Part shown: in pieces, positions 48,336 to 60,244 of the stretch | How the letters are laid out: every line of letters starts with the position of its first letter | Numbering within the stretch: the stretch's first letter is position 1 | Source of the DNA: Congeria kusceri | Taxonomy: Eukaryota > Mollusca > Bivalvia > Myida > Dreissenidae | Length of the DNA: 64,000 bases | NCBI GenBank assembly: GCA_027627225.1 | Contig: CM051029.1 | Location: forward strand, 76,235,578 to 76,299,577 | Reading direction: 5' to 3' | Notes under the pieces: model-generated | Seen by the model: only the letters and a program-made list of their open reading frames with translations | Told to the model about the DNA's origin: nothing | Database searches by the model: none | Made by a program: the position numbers and the translations under genes

Positions 48336-48509
48336 CATCGCCTAAATAAATCAATAATAAATTAATAAAAAACACATTATATTTCCAAATATTTATTTTT
48401 ATTCCATAAAGGAAGATATTAAACTTATACTTTTAATAATCATAATAAACATTAATTATTCCAACAGTTTCGTTTTGAAAAACAGGCATTAAGAAGGACA
48501 ATAATATAA

Positions 48510-48955
48510 ATAGTAATTCAATTACATGATTCCATATTTTTATTACAATGAAAGTTTTTATCTACCATATAAGTATATTCACCGTAAATCACGCCCTATT
48601 TTCGACTACCTATTTGGAACAATAGCCAGTCTTGAGGCAACAACACGATAAAATACAAAAATGAAAAAAAAAAACGCAATCGTTTTTATTATAGAAGGGT
48701 ATACATGTGTCAAAGTGTGATCTTAACGCCTTATTTTAGACTATTCAAAATGAAACAATAAACGTATTGATGGATAAAGGCGTCTAAGAATAACACACAA
48801 CATGCATGAAACAAAAATTAAGGGCAATTAATAGTAATTCAATTACATAATTATATATTTTTATTACAATGAACTTTTTATCTACAATCTAATTATATTC
48901 ACACCCTATTTTCGACTACCTATTTGGAACAATACACAGTCTTAAAGAGACTTGT
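48510..48955. repeat. Direct repeat pair in the transposon's 3' region
   Basis: The segment 48510-48640 (AGTAATTCAATTACATGATT, TTTTTATTACAATGAA, ATTTTCGACTACCTATTTGG) recurs at 48833-48955, offset by about 320 bp. Non-coding. Confidence 0.85.
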
Positions 48956-49164
48956 TCACAGATTCAAAATATAATTTTAAGGAACACATCAGGGAGCGAA
49001 ATGACACTAATGGCATAGACTCATTATGAAAATACAGTTTTTCGTTTATGAATTGTGATCATTTGAAATTGATAAAATTGAATAATTTGGAATGTTTCTG
49101 TTAATTCCGTTAAATTTTGTAACAACACGTAGATCACTTATATAAAGTATAAAAAGCAGACTCC

Positions 49165-49215
49165 TTATAACAGTCCGGATGGCCGAGTGGTCACGGCGAT
49201 CACCTTTTAATCCAA
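49165..49215 (+). mobile_element. tRNA-like scrap inside the transposon
   Basis: GTCCGGATGGCCGAGTGGTC resembles the first third of a Ser/Leu-type tRNA, but no B box or 3' half follows. A SINE-tail-like CTTAAAGAGACTTGTTCAC lies at 48951-48969. Confidence 0.4.
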
Positions 49216-49320
49216 ATGGCACTAGGGAGTCTAATTATGGTTTACACAATAAAAATCATAAGTTTTATAAGTTAAGATTTAAATTGTAAAGTAACAATTA
49301 ACGGACACATATAAAGTTAA

Positions 49321-52207
49321 CTATTCATCAGAATCTTCGTGAGCCATGGCCGATGTCGTTGTTGATGGCTTGCTGCGCTTTTTGCGCCCACCCTCACGGT
49401 CACTGGCATTTCGGAGCCATTCTTTTATGAAATACTCCGTTTCGCTGTTTGTTGTGTTTGGAAAGACTCGCTTGACAGCTACTGAAAAAGTACAAATTTA
49501 GGTATATTAATGATCAATTAAATACATTTGCTTAAATATCTTAATTAAGATTTTAATTTATTAAAACAGGATATTCGCTTACTTTTTCATGGACAAGTAT
49601 TATTGTTAAACTTTCAAATACACAGTGCTATTCAATTTTGATGTACGGTTTTAAAACCTCAAATATCATGGCAGTTTAATTCATAGTCATCAGAATAACA
49701 CATTCTTGTTAAATTATATGCATAAAGTATTGCATTACTGCTGACTATAGTACTATAATGTTATAAAAGTGTCTTACGTAGAATAGCCAAACACAGCTTA
49801 AGCGACTGAAAGGGCATCTTTCCGCGCCCCGTCCAGTTAAAGTCTCTAGCCAACTGGTTTTCGAGGACCCCCGTCATTAGATGCTTGGTCATGAGTTTTA
49901 TGGAGGACCCCCCAACATTGGATAAATAGTCCACCTGCGAGGAACAAATATACAAAAGTTTTAAAAACAAAATTTAAGGGTACAAGCTTTGATAAGTTAA
50001 AGACAGCCGAATTAGAAGATAATACACAGTAATTCTACATAGAATTTCATAACACGAGTCCGACAGTACATACCAACATCCGTAATGTGGCTTTATCACA
50101 AAGCCTCTGCTCGACTTCCTGCACATCCTCCACATTCCTCACCGGAAGGTTGATTCCTTCAGGAAGTTCCTGGCCTCCGACAGGTCCGTTCATGCGTTGA
50201 ATCAAGGTAGCCAACATTGTCTTGATCTCGCGCTGATCGTGTTTTATCTCCTCTAAGGAGCGCAGGATAGAAATATCCTTCCCTAAAAATGGTTAAGGAT
50301 ATGACTGTCACTGTGTTGCATAAAACTTACTTTTTTAATCAGGATGTAATGGTTAATGCAAATTAGTACAATTTATTTGTTTGAGAAATGAACACCTTAA
50401 ATTGAAATGTATTTAACAAATTAATTTTACTCAGTGTAATTATCCTAAGGGATAATAAAAAATAATTAGTCCTCTTATCTTAAAATTATAGAAACTATTT
50501 CTTACTACATGTTTATGTATTGAAGCACAGATTTTAAATAAAAATGCAAAAAATGTTGCGTAAAGACATAAAAATGTAGTTAATAAAATACTTCCCATAG
50601 TTTAGGTAAAGGTGCAATGACAAAATGTCAAAAATAATTACGTAACACAAATAACATGTTAACAACCAAAGAAAATACTTCAAGAATAGTAAGTACCTGA
50701 AACAATAATTTGTGGTCTGTCAGAAGACAACCTTGAAGATTCACCACTGGAAATGTGGGTTGGCTGTTGAGGGCTGGGTCTGGGCAACAATAGTGCGGAA
50801 TCTTCACCCGGCTGTTTACTGCTGGGCCTTGGTGTCGACAATCCGGATTCTGCACCCAGCTGTTTATTGCTGGGCCTTGGGGATGATGGTCCGCATTCTG
50901 CACCCAGCTGTCTGTTGCTGGGCCTGGGCGACGACAACGTGGGGGAATGACATCCTGTTCCGACAGGTAAGTTGATTTTAGGGGGAGGTGTTGGCATCAA
51001 GCTAGCCGAGTCTTCGGTGGTAACCAACCGCTTCTTGGCAACACAAGTTTCAAGCGATTCATCTTCTGTTTCAGAATTCGAATCAAGGAAGCGTGGGTTT
51101 GGCCTTAAATCGAAGAAACCTTATCATTATGTTGTCTCATGTTTCAATGTTGTTTTTTCGTTTATTATTATAATAAATTCTGTTTAAGAACGGATTTTTC
51201 GAATGATTTTTTAAAAGAATTTTGATTGCAACGGGGATTTTAATTGTTGCTATTGTGAACACATATTTAGTTTTGCTTTTGCCGTCATGAGACTGTTAAA
51301 AACATTAAGTAAAAAACAAAAAGTAAATTTGAGATAACCTGTGTTTTCTTTTTCGAGCAACTGGAGGCTGTCTTGATACATCTGCATCTGTTTGCAGATC
51401 TGACTCGTCTTCAGCCTCCTTAGCCTTCTGCTGTGCTTTTTCAAAGGAATCTGAAGATGTTTTAAAGTGCATATATATATAATAAGTAAATAGAACTATG
51501 TTCTACAACATAAAGCTTTTCTTTCCATAGGCATAAACATTAACAATCATGTTTTTAATGCTTAAACAATGAATGGCTATCACATTAACGATCATGTTTT
51601 TAATGCTTAAACAATGAATGGCTATCACATTAACGATCATGTTTTTAATGCTTAAACAATGAATGGCTATCACATTAACGATCATGTTTTTAATGCTTAA
51701 ACAATGAATGGCTATCAAGTCTTTCAATCGTTCATGTACTTTAAATTCATTAAATTAATTATGAAAGAAGGAAACAATTTCTCAATATTGAGTTGATTTA
51801 AGAAATATGCATGATACCTTATAACTGAAATCTTCAACTGTCAAAACACAGAAAGTAAGTGTGCTACAGATCACGAATGTTTTTGTTACGGCACGCTACA
51901 TTTTCCATTTCCAATTTGGTAAATAATCACAAACATCACCATTTCTTTGTGCATTATTCATATCACAAAAATAATCTGGCACGTCAGGGCTTTGATTACC
52001 TGTAATATACATCACCCGGCGGATACCACAGGAAATCCAAGTATCTTCTGGCTCTTGGTGTTGTTTTACAGCCATATGCAGTCTTATGGATGACTTTATT
52101 TGGGGCCAAAGCACCTTCTTGCTTCCATCCGCCTCATCAATTAACCATTTTTCCGACACAACAGCAACTTCATTCGAGGAAAACTCAACTACCAGGTATT
52201 TTGACAT
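49321..52207 (-). CDS. DUF4806-like accessory protein of the transposon, six exons
   Basis: Minus-strand exons 52000-52207, 51339-51450, 50697-51103, 50074-50282, 49778-49934 and 49321-49481 join in frame to a 417-residue protein (1,254 nt with stop), all introns GT/AG. The start Met (52207) gives an N-terminal module, about residues 1-69, with VVEFSSNEVAVVSEKWL and VLWPQIKSS, a pattern I associate with DUF4806 proteins. Residues 107-242 are basic then Pro/Ser-rich, with four tandem PRPS-containing repeats of about 18 residues. A helical, probably coiled segment (SLEEIKHDQREIKTMLATL) precedes LPEGINLPV, and the DUF4806-like domain follows (about 295-395: LSNVGGSSIKLMTKHLM, FNWTGRGKMPFQSLKL). 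The end is basic (GGRKKRSKPS) then acidic. Intact. Domain names are from memory of the family; function, possibly DNA binding at the ends, is inferred. Confidence 0.8.
50760..50950 (-). repeat. 54-bp coding tandem repeat in the DUF4806-like gene
   Basis: Four imperfect units encode SSPRPSNRQLGAECG, SSPRPSNKQLGAESG, STPRPSSKQPGEDSA and LPRPSPQQPTH-type repeats. Unit length is a multiple of three, so the frame is kept. Confidence 0.85.
51530..51716. repeat. 45-bp tandem repeat, four copies, in an intron
   Basis: Near-identical units ATTAACGATCATGTTTTTAA followed by TGCTTAAACAATGAATGGCTATCAC, in intron 1 of the DUF4806-like gene. The minus frame over it is periodic and not coding. Confidence 0.95.
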
Positions 52208-52454
52208 GATCTGGCATTACAAAATCAAAACATAGCAGTTTAGTAACGTTGTTTCTTTTTGAAAATGTCAACTTGAAGGTACAGTTTGAATTCTTGTGTA
52301 TTGCGTCCGACATATTTGCAGATTGTTATCAGACTGATATAATGAAACTTGAAATCTAAGTGATAAAAATTTCATTAATGGATGAAACTCGACTTGACTA
52401 CATAATTATACATGAAAATGATGTATATCATTTCCTCTTACTTAGGTAACAGTA

Positions 52455-54537
52455 TTACTTAGGTACCAAATCATGAATAAGGGGAATGCAAACAAATCCA
52501 TCATCTAATGGCAGAAGCACACATTTACAAGTAATATCAGTTAATAGTGCTTCACACAAAGAACCACTCAGTTTTCTAACATGTTTAATTCTTAAGTCTG
52601 AAGAAGGTAGTGGTATACTGAAAAAATTTGTTGAATAAGTGAACAATTCATAAACAGCATATTTGTCATTTGTTTCGTTGGTAAATATATTTCTTATAAT
52701 GCCAACATTGTCATTAATAAGTATACAGTTATTCCCCTTAAAAATAGAGAAAACTATGTTTGGAAAATGGATTTCTTTAAACTGCGTTATTTTAACATTT
52801 TTATACCTTTGCGGTATTGGTCCATGGTTATGCTTTTTTTTTAAAACGCCGTCTTGGAATTCAGACGGACTTTTGAAATTAGGATCAAACAAATTTCCTT
52901 TACTTTCAGCTATTCTGCGAATGACCTGTTGCAAAGGCAGTGTAGGTTTTCTAACAAGGCCTTTTAGTTTCCCTAAAAAGCTTTCAAAAACAAAAGCAGA
53001 AAATTTTTCAAGTGGACCAAATCTCTGTACATCTAAAGGCAAGTGAACCAACCCATGAACATTAAAAACAACCATATCTGTGCCATATAGCTCACCAAAC
53101 TGTTGTACAAACTTAACTAAAAGTTCTTGTGCATAAACTCTGTAGGTGTCCCAAAATAAACTGCTGGACAAACAGAATATGCTCACAAACAATAACATAA
53201 AATGTTTGTACAATGGAGGAGGCAGATGTTTCTTTAGGACAACTGGCCCTGTGTACAGCAAGAATTGGCGGAACTCTGTTGCTTTCCATCTCTCAATATA
53301 ATCCAGCGTACGTGACTTCCTATTAAATTCTCTCGGCAAATGTCCCGACAAATCAAACAAGCTCTGTGATATCCGTTTTACAGCACTTACACCTATACGA
53401 CATCCACTGTCAAGTGGCCCCTTCATCCACAGCAATATCAACCTTTTAACAACGCCTAGATACACCAAATGCATAGCATCTATGGGAAACTGTGAAACCA
53501 TGCCAATTGGTAAACTGTGGAATGGTGATTGGCCAGTATGATGCCTTGTATCTTGCATTTCATCAAATGCTATATCTGTTCTAAGTGGGCAGTTTGTGTC
53601 AGGAAATGTCATTTTCCCGTTCCACACACCATGTTGTACACATTTATCACATCCGTGATAGCCACTGTGACCTTTAATTTGCTTAATATAGGCTTTAGCT
53701 GGAGCGTCGCAAATCACACAAGAAAGAGAAAAAACAGCTCTGATCTCAGAATCATCCCACAACTTGATACCGTTGTGAAACAGGCCTTCCAACTCCTTGA
53801 CAAAATGTTCAAGGTATTCCGCCACACTTGCAGGTTTTTTTATCTCCTGAGAACAAACAAATAACAAATGGCTTGGTAACAGCAGGTTTAATAAGTCTAC
53901 CTAAAATTGGCCACAACTGAACACCGGAACTCTTAAACAGCGGCACACCATCAATATTAACTTGAAGTGAAACCTCACCGACATCTTGGCGACACTGGCT
54001 TTCAAATATAGACTTAATCCAACTTTCTACACCAAAGTGGTAATAACAACCACCAGCAATATTTAAGACTTCATAAGTGCGTGGCGTTTTAAGTAAAGTC
54101 CTTGCATCTTTTGGTAAGTATGTATGATACTGACGCAAAATGGCAAGCAAATCAGAAAGAGCAGCATGGGTTATGTTATGTTTTGAAACCCACAAGATTA
54201 AGAGCTCAACTAAATCAGCAACATCTTCATCAGAGTTGTCAGAGGGTTGATATTCGGACTGAACTTCATCTTGATACAATGTGTCTAAGGTATCGAGATC
54301 TGCAACGGATGAAGCAGAGCCATCTGATGCCAAATCCAGTGCAACACTCTCCTCATGATCAACTAACAAAGGAATTTGGAAATCTGGAGATTCATTTGAA
54401 TAAGTGGGTACAGTTGAATCTACGAGCTGAGCATCATTATTTATTTGAATTGTATCTTTATAAATGTTACTTAGTTCATTAACTTGTAAATTAACTGATG
54501 AAACAATTTTTCTCCGTTTAGACCAATAAGAAGCCAT
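52455..54537 (-). pseudogene. CACTA/Tnp2-like transposase with one frameshift
   Basis: Two overlapping minus-strand frames make one transposase of about 690 residues. The first starts at Met 54537 (MASYWSKRRK; the frame is open upstream to 54612) and has an acidic region, a helical region with LLKTPRTYEV, and VNIDGVPLFKSSGVQLWPIL, matching the first catalytic Asp block of Tnp2-type enzymes. It ends after FSGDKK at an A7 run (53834-53840). The second frame resumes there at PASVAEYLE and has GHSGYHGCDKC (Cys pair), FPIDAMHLVYLGVVKR (second Asp block) and VHGLVHLPLDVQRFGPLEKF with FESFLGKLKGL, resembling the DUF4218 region of CACTA transposases. One fewer A restores continuity. It may be a real mutation, a homopolymer error or slippage; everything else is open. 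Confidence 0.78.
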
Positions 54538-54962
54538 TGTATTACTTTGTTCCAATGAAACAACGAAACAAAAATATTCTAATATGTACAAATTAATTTT
54601 ATATACATACACACATCCAATTTAACTGAGTGTACAATTCAAAAATTTTACCATGTAATGAACGCGCGGTAATGTCTACCTCGCGAATATATATTATCAA
54701 AGTATATCCAAATTCTTACTGTACCTTCAAGTTATTTACGCACAAATGTACATGTGCGTTACAAAAAATATGTAGATTATATATTATAATTTACAAATAC
54801 TAACTTTAACTTTAAGGAAGATCTCCGAAAAAAACGCAATACGCAATTTCTTTGTTCGCAATCGCCTGTTTCAACTTTGCCGCCAGAAGGTTATGACAAT
54901 TTCCAGAATCATGGCTTGGAACCGAACGAATTTATCGATCTTCAACGAAAACATTTACGACT

Positions 54963-55205
54963 ACATCGGGCCGCTGTCGGCCCGCTATCGGTAAAATTAA
55001 CCACAAGTTGCATATTTATTATTGACCAGATTTATGTTTTGTGGTACGAATGTTATTATTTTTTTAATATTTCATTAAAATTGTTGCATATAACATGACT
55101 TTATTGCTAATTACGTATATCGGGCGGCGAACGGATTAACATCGGATAGACATCGGGCCGATTTGCCGATATACCGTTTGGCTACCGATATCTATCCGAT
55201 ATCAG
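54963..55205. promoter_or_regulatory. Subterminal repeat cluster, right end
   Basis: CATCGGGCCGCTGTCGGCCC, ATATCGGGCGGCG, CATCGGGCCGATTTGCCGAT and GATATCTATCCGATATC motifs, mirroring the left cluster. It lies upstream of the transposase start and may also hold its promoter. Confidence 0.65.
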
Positions 55206-55218
55206 TGTGCTGGCTGGG

Positions 55219-58200
55219 AAATAGGGCATGAAATATGTCGAAAAATTGTCAAACTGCTTTGATATTGTTTTATCTGACCTTAGTGTCATCAAGACCGAAA
55301 ATGTGAAAATATGCCTAATCACATAATAGTTCCAAAGTGGGTCAACTGATGATCACTGACATGCTAATGCAAGAATCCATAGCAAAATGCCCACAGAATT
55401 TCAAAATTGGGGGTACATGTACTCTATGCCTTTGAAAATGTGGGTACACAAACAAAAATTTGGTTACAACTAAATAACTTCTTGGTTTTCGTATATACCA
55501 ATGTCAAACCTACCTATACATGTATACACAATTTTATTATCGCTACTCCCAAAAGTTAATTTGTAATTCATTCATCTGTTACATTTATAAATAAAATATT
55601 TCAACTTTAAAAATTACAGAGGTAATTATAAAACTGCGGTTTGACAATGTATACACCAGTAATAAAATTGAAATCCAAAACCATTATCTGAATTTTACCA
55701 TTCAGAAGACATACACACAAAAATTATATTTACAGTTCATATAAAAACCGTGTTTTTGCCAGAAAAATGCTCAGAAATTGAGCTGATATTTACATCATCA
55801 CGTCATTTGCATGAAAAAGGGTGCATGTATGGTCCGCGATATAAAAAGTTGGTAACGCAATGAACTGTGAAATCTTTTCTTTTGTATAAAAGTTTCATAG
55901 CGCAAAACAACAAAATTAGGTATCTGTATTGCGAACGATGCGCGGTTGTACTTATATCATGGTTATTCGGTCTTATGTTGACAGCGTTAACATTTCCTCT
56001 AAAAAGGCATAGCAGTTACACCATATCAATAACATTATTGTCATTCCCATAGGTTAATAAGTATTTTTCTACGACACACAGTTACTTATAACACCATCCA
56101 CATGGACAGCATGTAGCATGCTTTTCTCGAACTGTAGCAGTGATTCAGCAACAGCAGTGAAAGGACGTTGTTATGGGTGGCATGCGCGATACAAGCTGTT
56201 GACGTTAAACTGTTACACTTTGATGATGAGCGGGTCATGTTATTGTCACAAAAAACAAGTGTCAATGAAGAGGAGTGATGAAGGTGCGAAAATCCGGCCC
56301 AAACTGGATTTATTTCTGAAAGTTGGTGTAATGAGAAAATAAACATATATGCTAAAACATTCAGGATCCATCGCCGATTTGTATAATATCCGTCTATGAA
56401 GACGACAGAAAGTGCCCGCCCTGAAAATTGGTTCTAGGTTTGGACCATACATTTTTTATGAGTGCATGTACCCCAACAGTCTTAAAATTGTGCGTACATC
56501 ACAATTTCTTTACGTGTTTCACGCAGTGTTTTCCGTTTCTGACTCATTTTTCAGTTATAAATAGACTATGATTACCGCCTCGTTTTATGAAACCATGGTG
56601 ATTTTATTTTGGGCATTGCACTGAAACAATAATTTGAATAAACATGCCAAAAATAGGATTGTAACGAAAACATGTCGGTCACGATACACGATGACAAATG
56701 GAGTGGAAATAAACAAGTCAGTAAAGAGACGTCTGGTGGTAAGGTTTTGCAGGAAACAACTTTGATCTCAAAATGCTGCAAAATGTGATTATAGCCCAAA
56801 TGAGTTGGGATACATATTAATAACACAAGTGGAACATCAACATGTGACAGAAAATGGCACACAATCATTTAGAGTTTTCGACATTAACATATAATTAATA
56901 TTGGTGGAAGGTAATGTTTTTTGTTCATGTTTAAAGTTTTCTTTAAAATAAACTAGTATTAATGACCTGTGTTACCTATGTGTCAGTTGTTTCGCCGAGT
57001 TATTTATTTCTGCAACCTTTCCTATCAAAATATCCGCCATTGTGGTGTACTTGTTTTGGACAACAATAACAAAAACACCGAAGAGCGGAAAGGGCATCCT
57101 ATCTACCAAATGGGAATCACAATGATATACAAACTATATAATCATCTTTTTTAATTAAAAATACTCGATTAAAATTTATACAGATATCCATATAGATGTT
57201 TTAATATATATATCTTCAAATTATTAATATTTACTTTTGCACCAGTGTTTCCAAACATAATTTTAAGATTCTTTCTGTACAAAGGAGCTCTTTTCGCTAT
57301 TCAATTAAACGGTAACCGATTAACGTAGGATATTCAACACTATTTTTATTGTTGTTTCGCCCCTAGGAAGTTTCGTTCATCTCACTTTTCGCCCCTTGCA
57401 CGTTTTCACAAAAACAATTCGCCCCACTTTTGCTATTATAGAATTGTGGTGTCTGCTCGAATTGAACTTGTTTTTTAACAGAAATATTAATGTTATTTCA
57501 ATATGTTTTATTAACTTACTAAGTTTATGAAGAAACAATATGATTAGGCTGTATATCGTGTTTTGATATTATACCTTTTTAATATGCAATACCTTATTAC
57601 ACAATTATTATGTTCTAGTATGTGAATTTAATGTTTATATAAGAGTATTTGTATATGTTAAATAAAAGCTTAATGAAGAACATATAAAATACAAACACTT
57701 AACTGTATCCACTTATATCTTCAATTTCTTACCCGAATGTTTAATAATTATATACACTTTAATTTTTTTTATTCAGACGTACAACAGCTAACCTATATTT
57801 AATATCAGATCAGGAAAACGTTTTGGGGCTGCCACTGAATAAACATTTCCCATAAATATTTATAAATGTAGCTACCTCACAAAAATATACAAACATTAAG
57901 TAAAATCCATTTGGTGTGGTTTGTGTAACGCAAAATCAATAAACATCACTTGTCTATAGTAAATGAGTATTTTAAATGGACCATCCTGATTCGTGTTTGT
58001 ACAAACAAATTCATTTAATTTTAAATTGCCTTAATTTAGACATAATATCTATTTTCAACCACATTTTAAAAATTCTTGGGATTCTTTTAATGCGCTATTG
58101 AAGGAAACATGATACTGTACCTCGTTACTACATGTATGGGTCAAATGCATGGATTGAAAGTTCTTTTTAAACAGAATCTGCATGATTTCAAGTTTTACAG

Positions 58201-58634
58201 TTGTTTATTCAATATAAAACGGACCCAATAAAGATGCACGTGCTACGATTTCTACTACCAATGTACTTCGACTGCTCCGAGTGCAGCATATATTCCACGC
58301 ATAAGTGCTCGTTTGCGCAAAATTGTGATGACAAATCCGAATTTCATATGCGTCCGTTCAATATATATCACATTGAAATGTATATGGTAAAGAAAACACA
58401 GGCTGTTTGTAATTCTGATGTGCCCCATCAAGGTTCAAACACTTTTACAAACACACAGTTTGTTTATCTGTTCGTCTGTTTTCAACGTTACACAAACAGT
58501 TATGAATGGATTCATATATTTGCATGACATTTTCGGTTGGAAATTGGCCAATGAACAATGAGCAAATATTTTGGTGGTGATCCCGATGTCGATGTTATAT
58601 ACGGCTTTTCCTGCATTTTTCTGCAAAAAGTGGT
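55219..58634. other. Region without recognised genes
   Basis: Short frames at 55867-56452, 56572-57154 and 58201-58527 have no recognisable domains or splice support. TTTCGCCCC, TTCGCCCCTTG and TTCGCCCCAC motifs cluster at 57355-57428 and echo the array at 61257. A+T rich otherwise. Confidence 0.4.
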
Positions 58635-58950
58635 GATTCAAGATACAATCTCATTAAAATCAAATCCTAACGTTGTTAGGATCTGAAGGCATCGTATAAC
58701 AGGTCACGTTCAAATGACTTTCCAAAAAATACAAATCTCAGCCCGAAGTTCACGTTACTTTCGTGCATAGTTTTTGTGTTTTATATATATATGTTAAACC
58801 TCAACATTTTGAAGGCAACAATATGATTGGCTCATGACAAGGTCATCTGAACGTGACCCCTAATGCGCAGTCATCAGATCCAGTCAGCGGATAATATACC
58901 GTAGTAGCGTCAGACTGGAGATGAACTTAATGAGATTGTTCAAGATAAAC
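58635..58950. mobile_element. Inverted-repeat (MITE-like) element
   Basis: Outer arms TTCAAGATACAATCTCATTAA (58634-58654) and TTAATGAGATTGTTCAAGA (58927-58945) are inverted copies. Inner arms GGTCACGTTCAAATGACTT (58703-58721) and AGGTCATCTGAACGTGACC (58841-58859) are also inverted. The about 315-bp element is therefore largely palindromic and non-coding. Confidence 0.65.
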
Positions 58951-59094
58951 AGTTTGATAATTTATGTCATTATTTCAAGTTCAGATAAATTCCTAAATGG
59001 AATAAAGATGCAGGGTTCAACGATAGTATCTATTTAGATATCTTACAGCGTGTAACAACATTTAAAACATTCGTTACCTAATAGCAAATTAGTG

Positions 59095-59580
59095 TTTAAT
59101 CTAGAAGGGCAGAGGGGCATGGCGCTTGACTTGGAATAAAGGGCTTTTTGTGCGTGGTGACACTGCTTAAAGGGCACACTAGGTGATAATAGTGTTTTTT
59201 CCTAAAGTAATATTTCAAACCACTATAAATATTAAATTAAGGAATATAGCAAAGATTGGTATCAAACCACTGAACATTTTAAGTGATCTCTGCTCGGGGT
59301 TTTTGATCGTTTAGGAAAATTAAAATTTCGAGGTCGGTTTGAAACATCCGTTTTAAAGGAATGTGAATTTAATCAGTTGCCCGCCGATTTTCGAAAGCCT
59401 CCTGACACGCTGTGTACTGGTTTATTGATCAGAATTGCGGCCCCTATGTCTGTTGCAGCCGCGGTCCCAATTGTATTGCAGCCGCGGGCCTATTTTCTTA
59501 ACAGTCGCAGACCAGTGAGAAATCTTCTTTAAAAAATGATGATTTTTATTAATCTAGAAGGGCAGAGGGCATGGCGCCTG
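59095..59580. repeat. Direct repeats flanking a dispersed element
   Basis: AATCTAGAAGGGCAGAGG(G)GCATGGCGC occurs at 59098 and again at 59552. Between them is an A+T-rich segment beginning AAAGGGCACACTAGGTGATA and ending TCCTGACACGCTGTGTACTG that looks like a dispersed repeat, then two GCAGCCGCGG blocks. Non-coding. Confidence 0.55.
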
Positions 59581-60244
59581 CATCTGCGCGCCTGAATAAT
59601 TAACATTTAACGTGTAGTTGGTCGTTTTTAACAATTGCACACCTTCGCTGCTTTGATTAAATAATTCCTCTTCTAAAACATCAACAGTAAAAGCACCAAC
59701 ACATGAATTGTAACACGGCGTAACACAAACCATCTTGTCATACCGTACTTGTACTTCGAGGCGAAATCGAATCTTAGTAACTGTACGGAATGTCTTGTAT
59801 ACCTTTCTAATTTGTCACAGCATTTTGCAAAGAATAACAGCGAATCTACACTGGATAATCATTCCGTTCATTAGTTGTGTAACTAAATGTAGACGAGTAC
59901 TGTTACATACAATTACACAAACACACTGACGGAATCTGAATGAGGTAAACAAATATATTAAAAATTATAATATATTGCATCAATGGATTGACAAAATATA
60001 CTGTACATGTCTGAATATTCAAAATGTATCGCGTGTTATTTTGATTCTGCAATGATTATATAAGATATCGGCTTTAAGCTTCACAAGTGAAAAAAATACA
60101 CCAACCATATCGAAGGATATGTAAGTCAAAAAAGCTGTACCGGGGGCGGCATCGCAAGAATAACACTTATTAATAGTAACCGGGAATATCAATCACAACT
60201 GTTCAACCACAACAATCAAAGGTAAAATGGAAGATGAGTCAATA

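Larger units (their letters stand above)
48150..55218 (-). mobile_element. Two-gene CACTA-like DNA transposon, ~7.07 kb
   Basis: The left end is CCCAGCTAGCAAAC (48150) and the right end, read on the minus strand, is CCCAGCCAGCACAC (55218). Both are followed by 200-250 bp packed with ATCGGGCCG/CGGCCCGAT and CCGATATCGG motifs (48165-48335 and 54963-55205). Flanking bases are compatible with a short AA duplication (48148-48149 and 55219-55220), too short to be decisive. Inside, both genes are on the minus strand: a Tnp2-like transposase (54537-52455) and a six-exon DUF4806-like gene (52207-49321). Ends begin CCCAG and not CACTA, so the superfamily call rests on the transposase. Confidence 0.75.
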
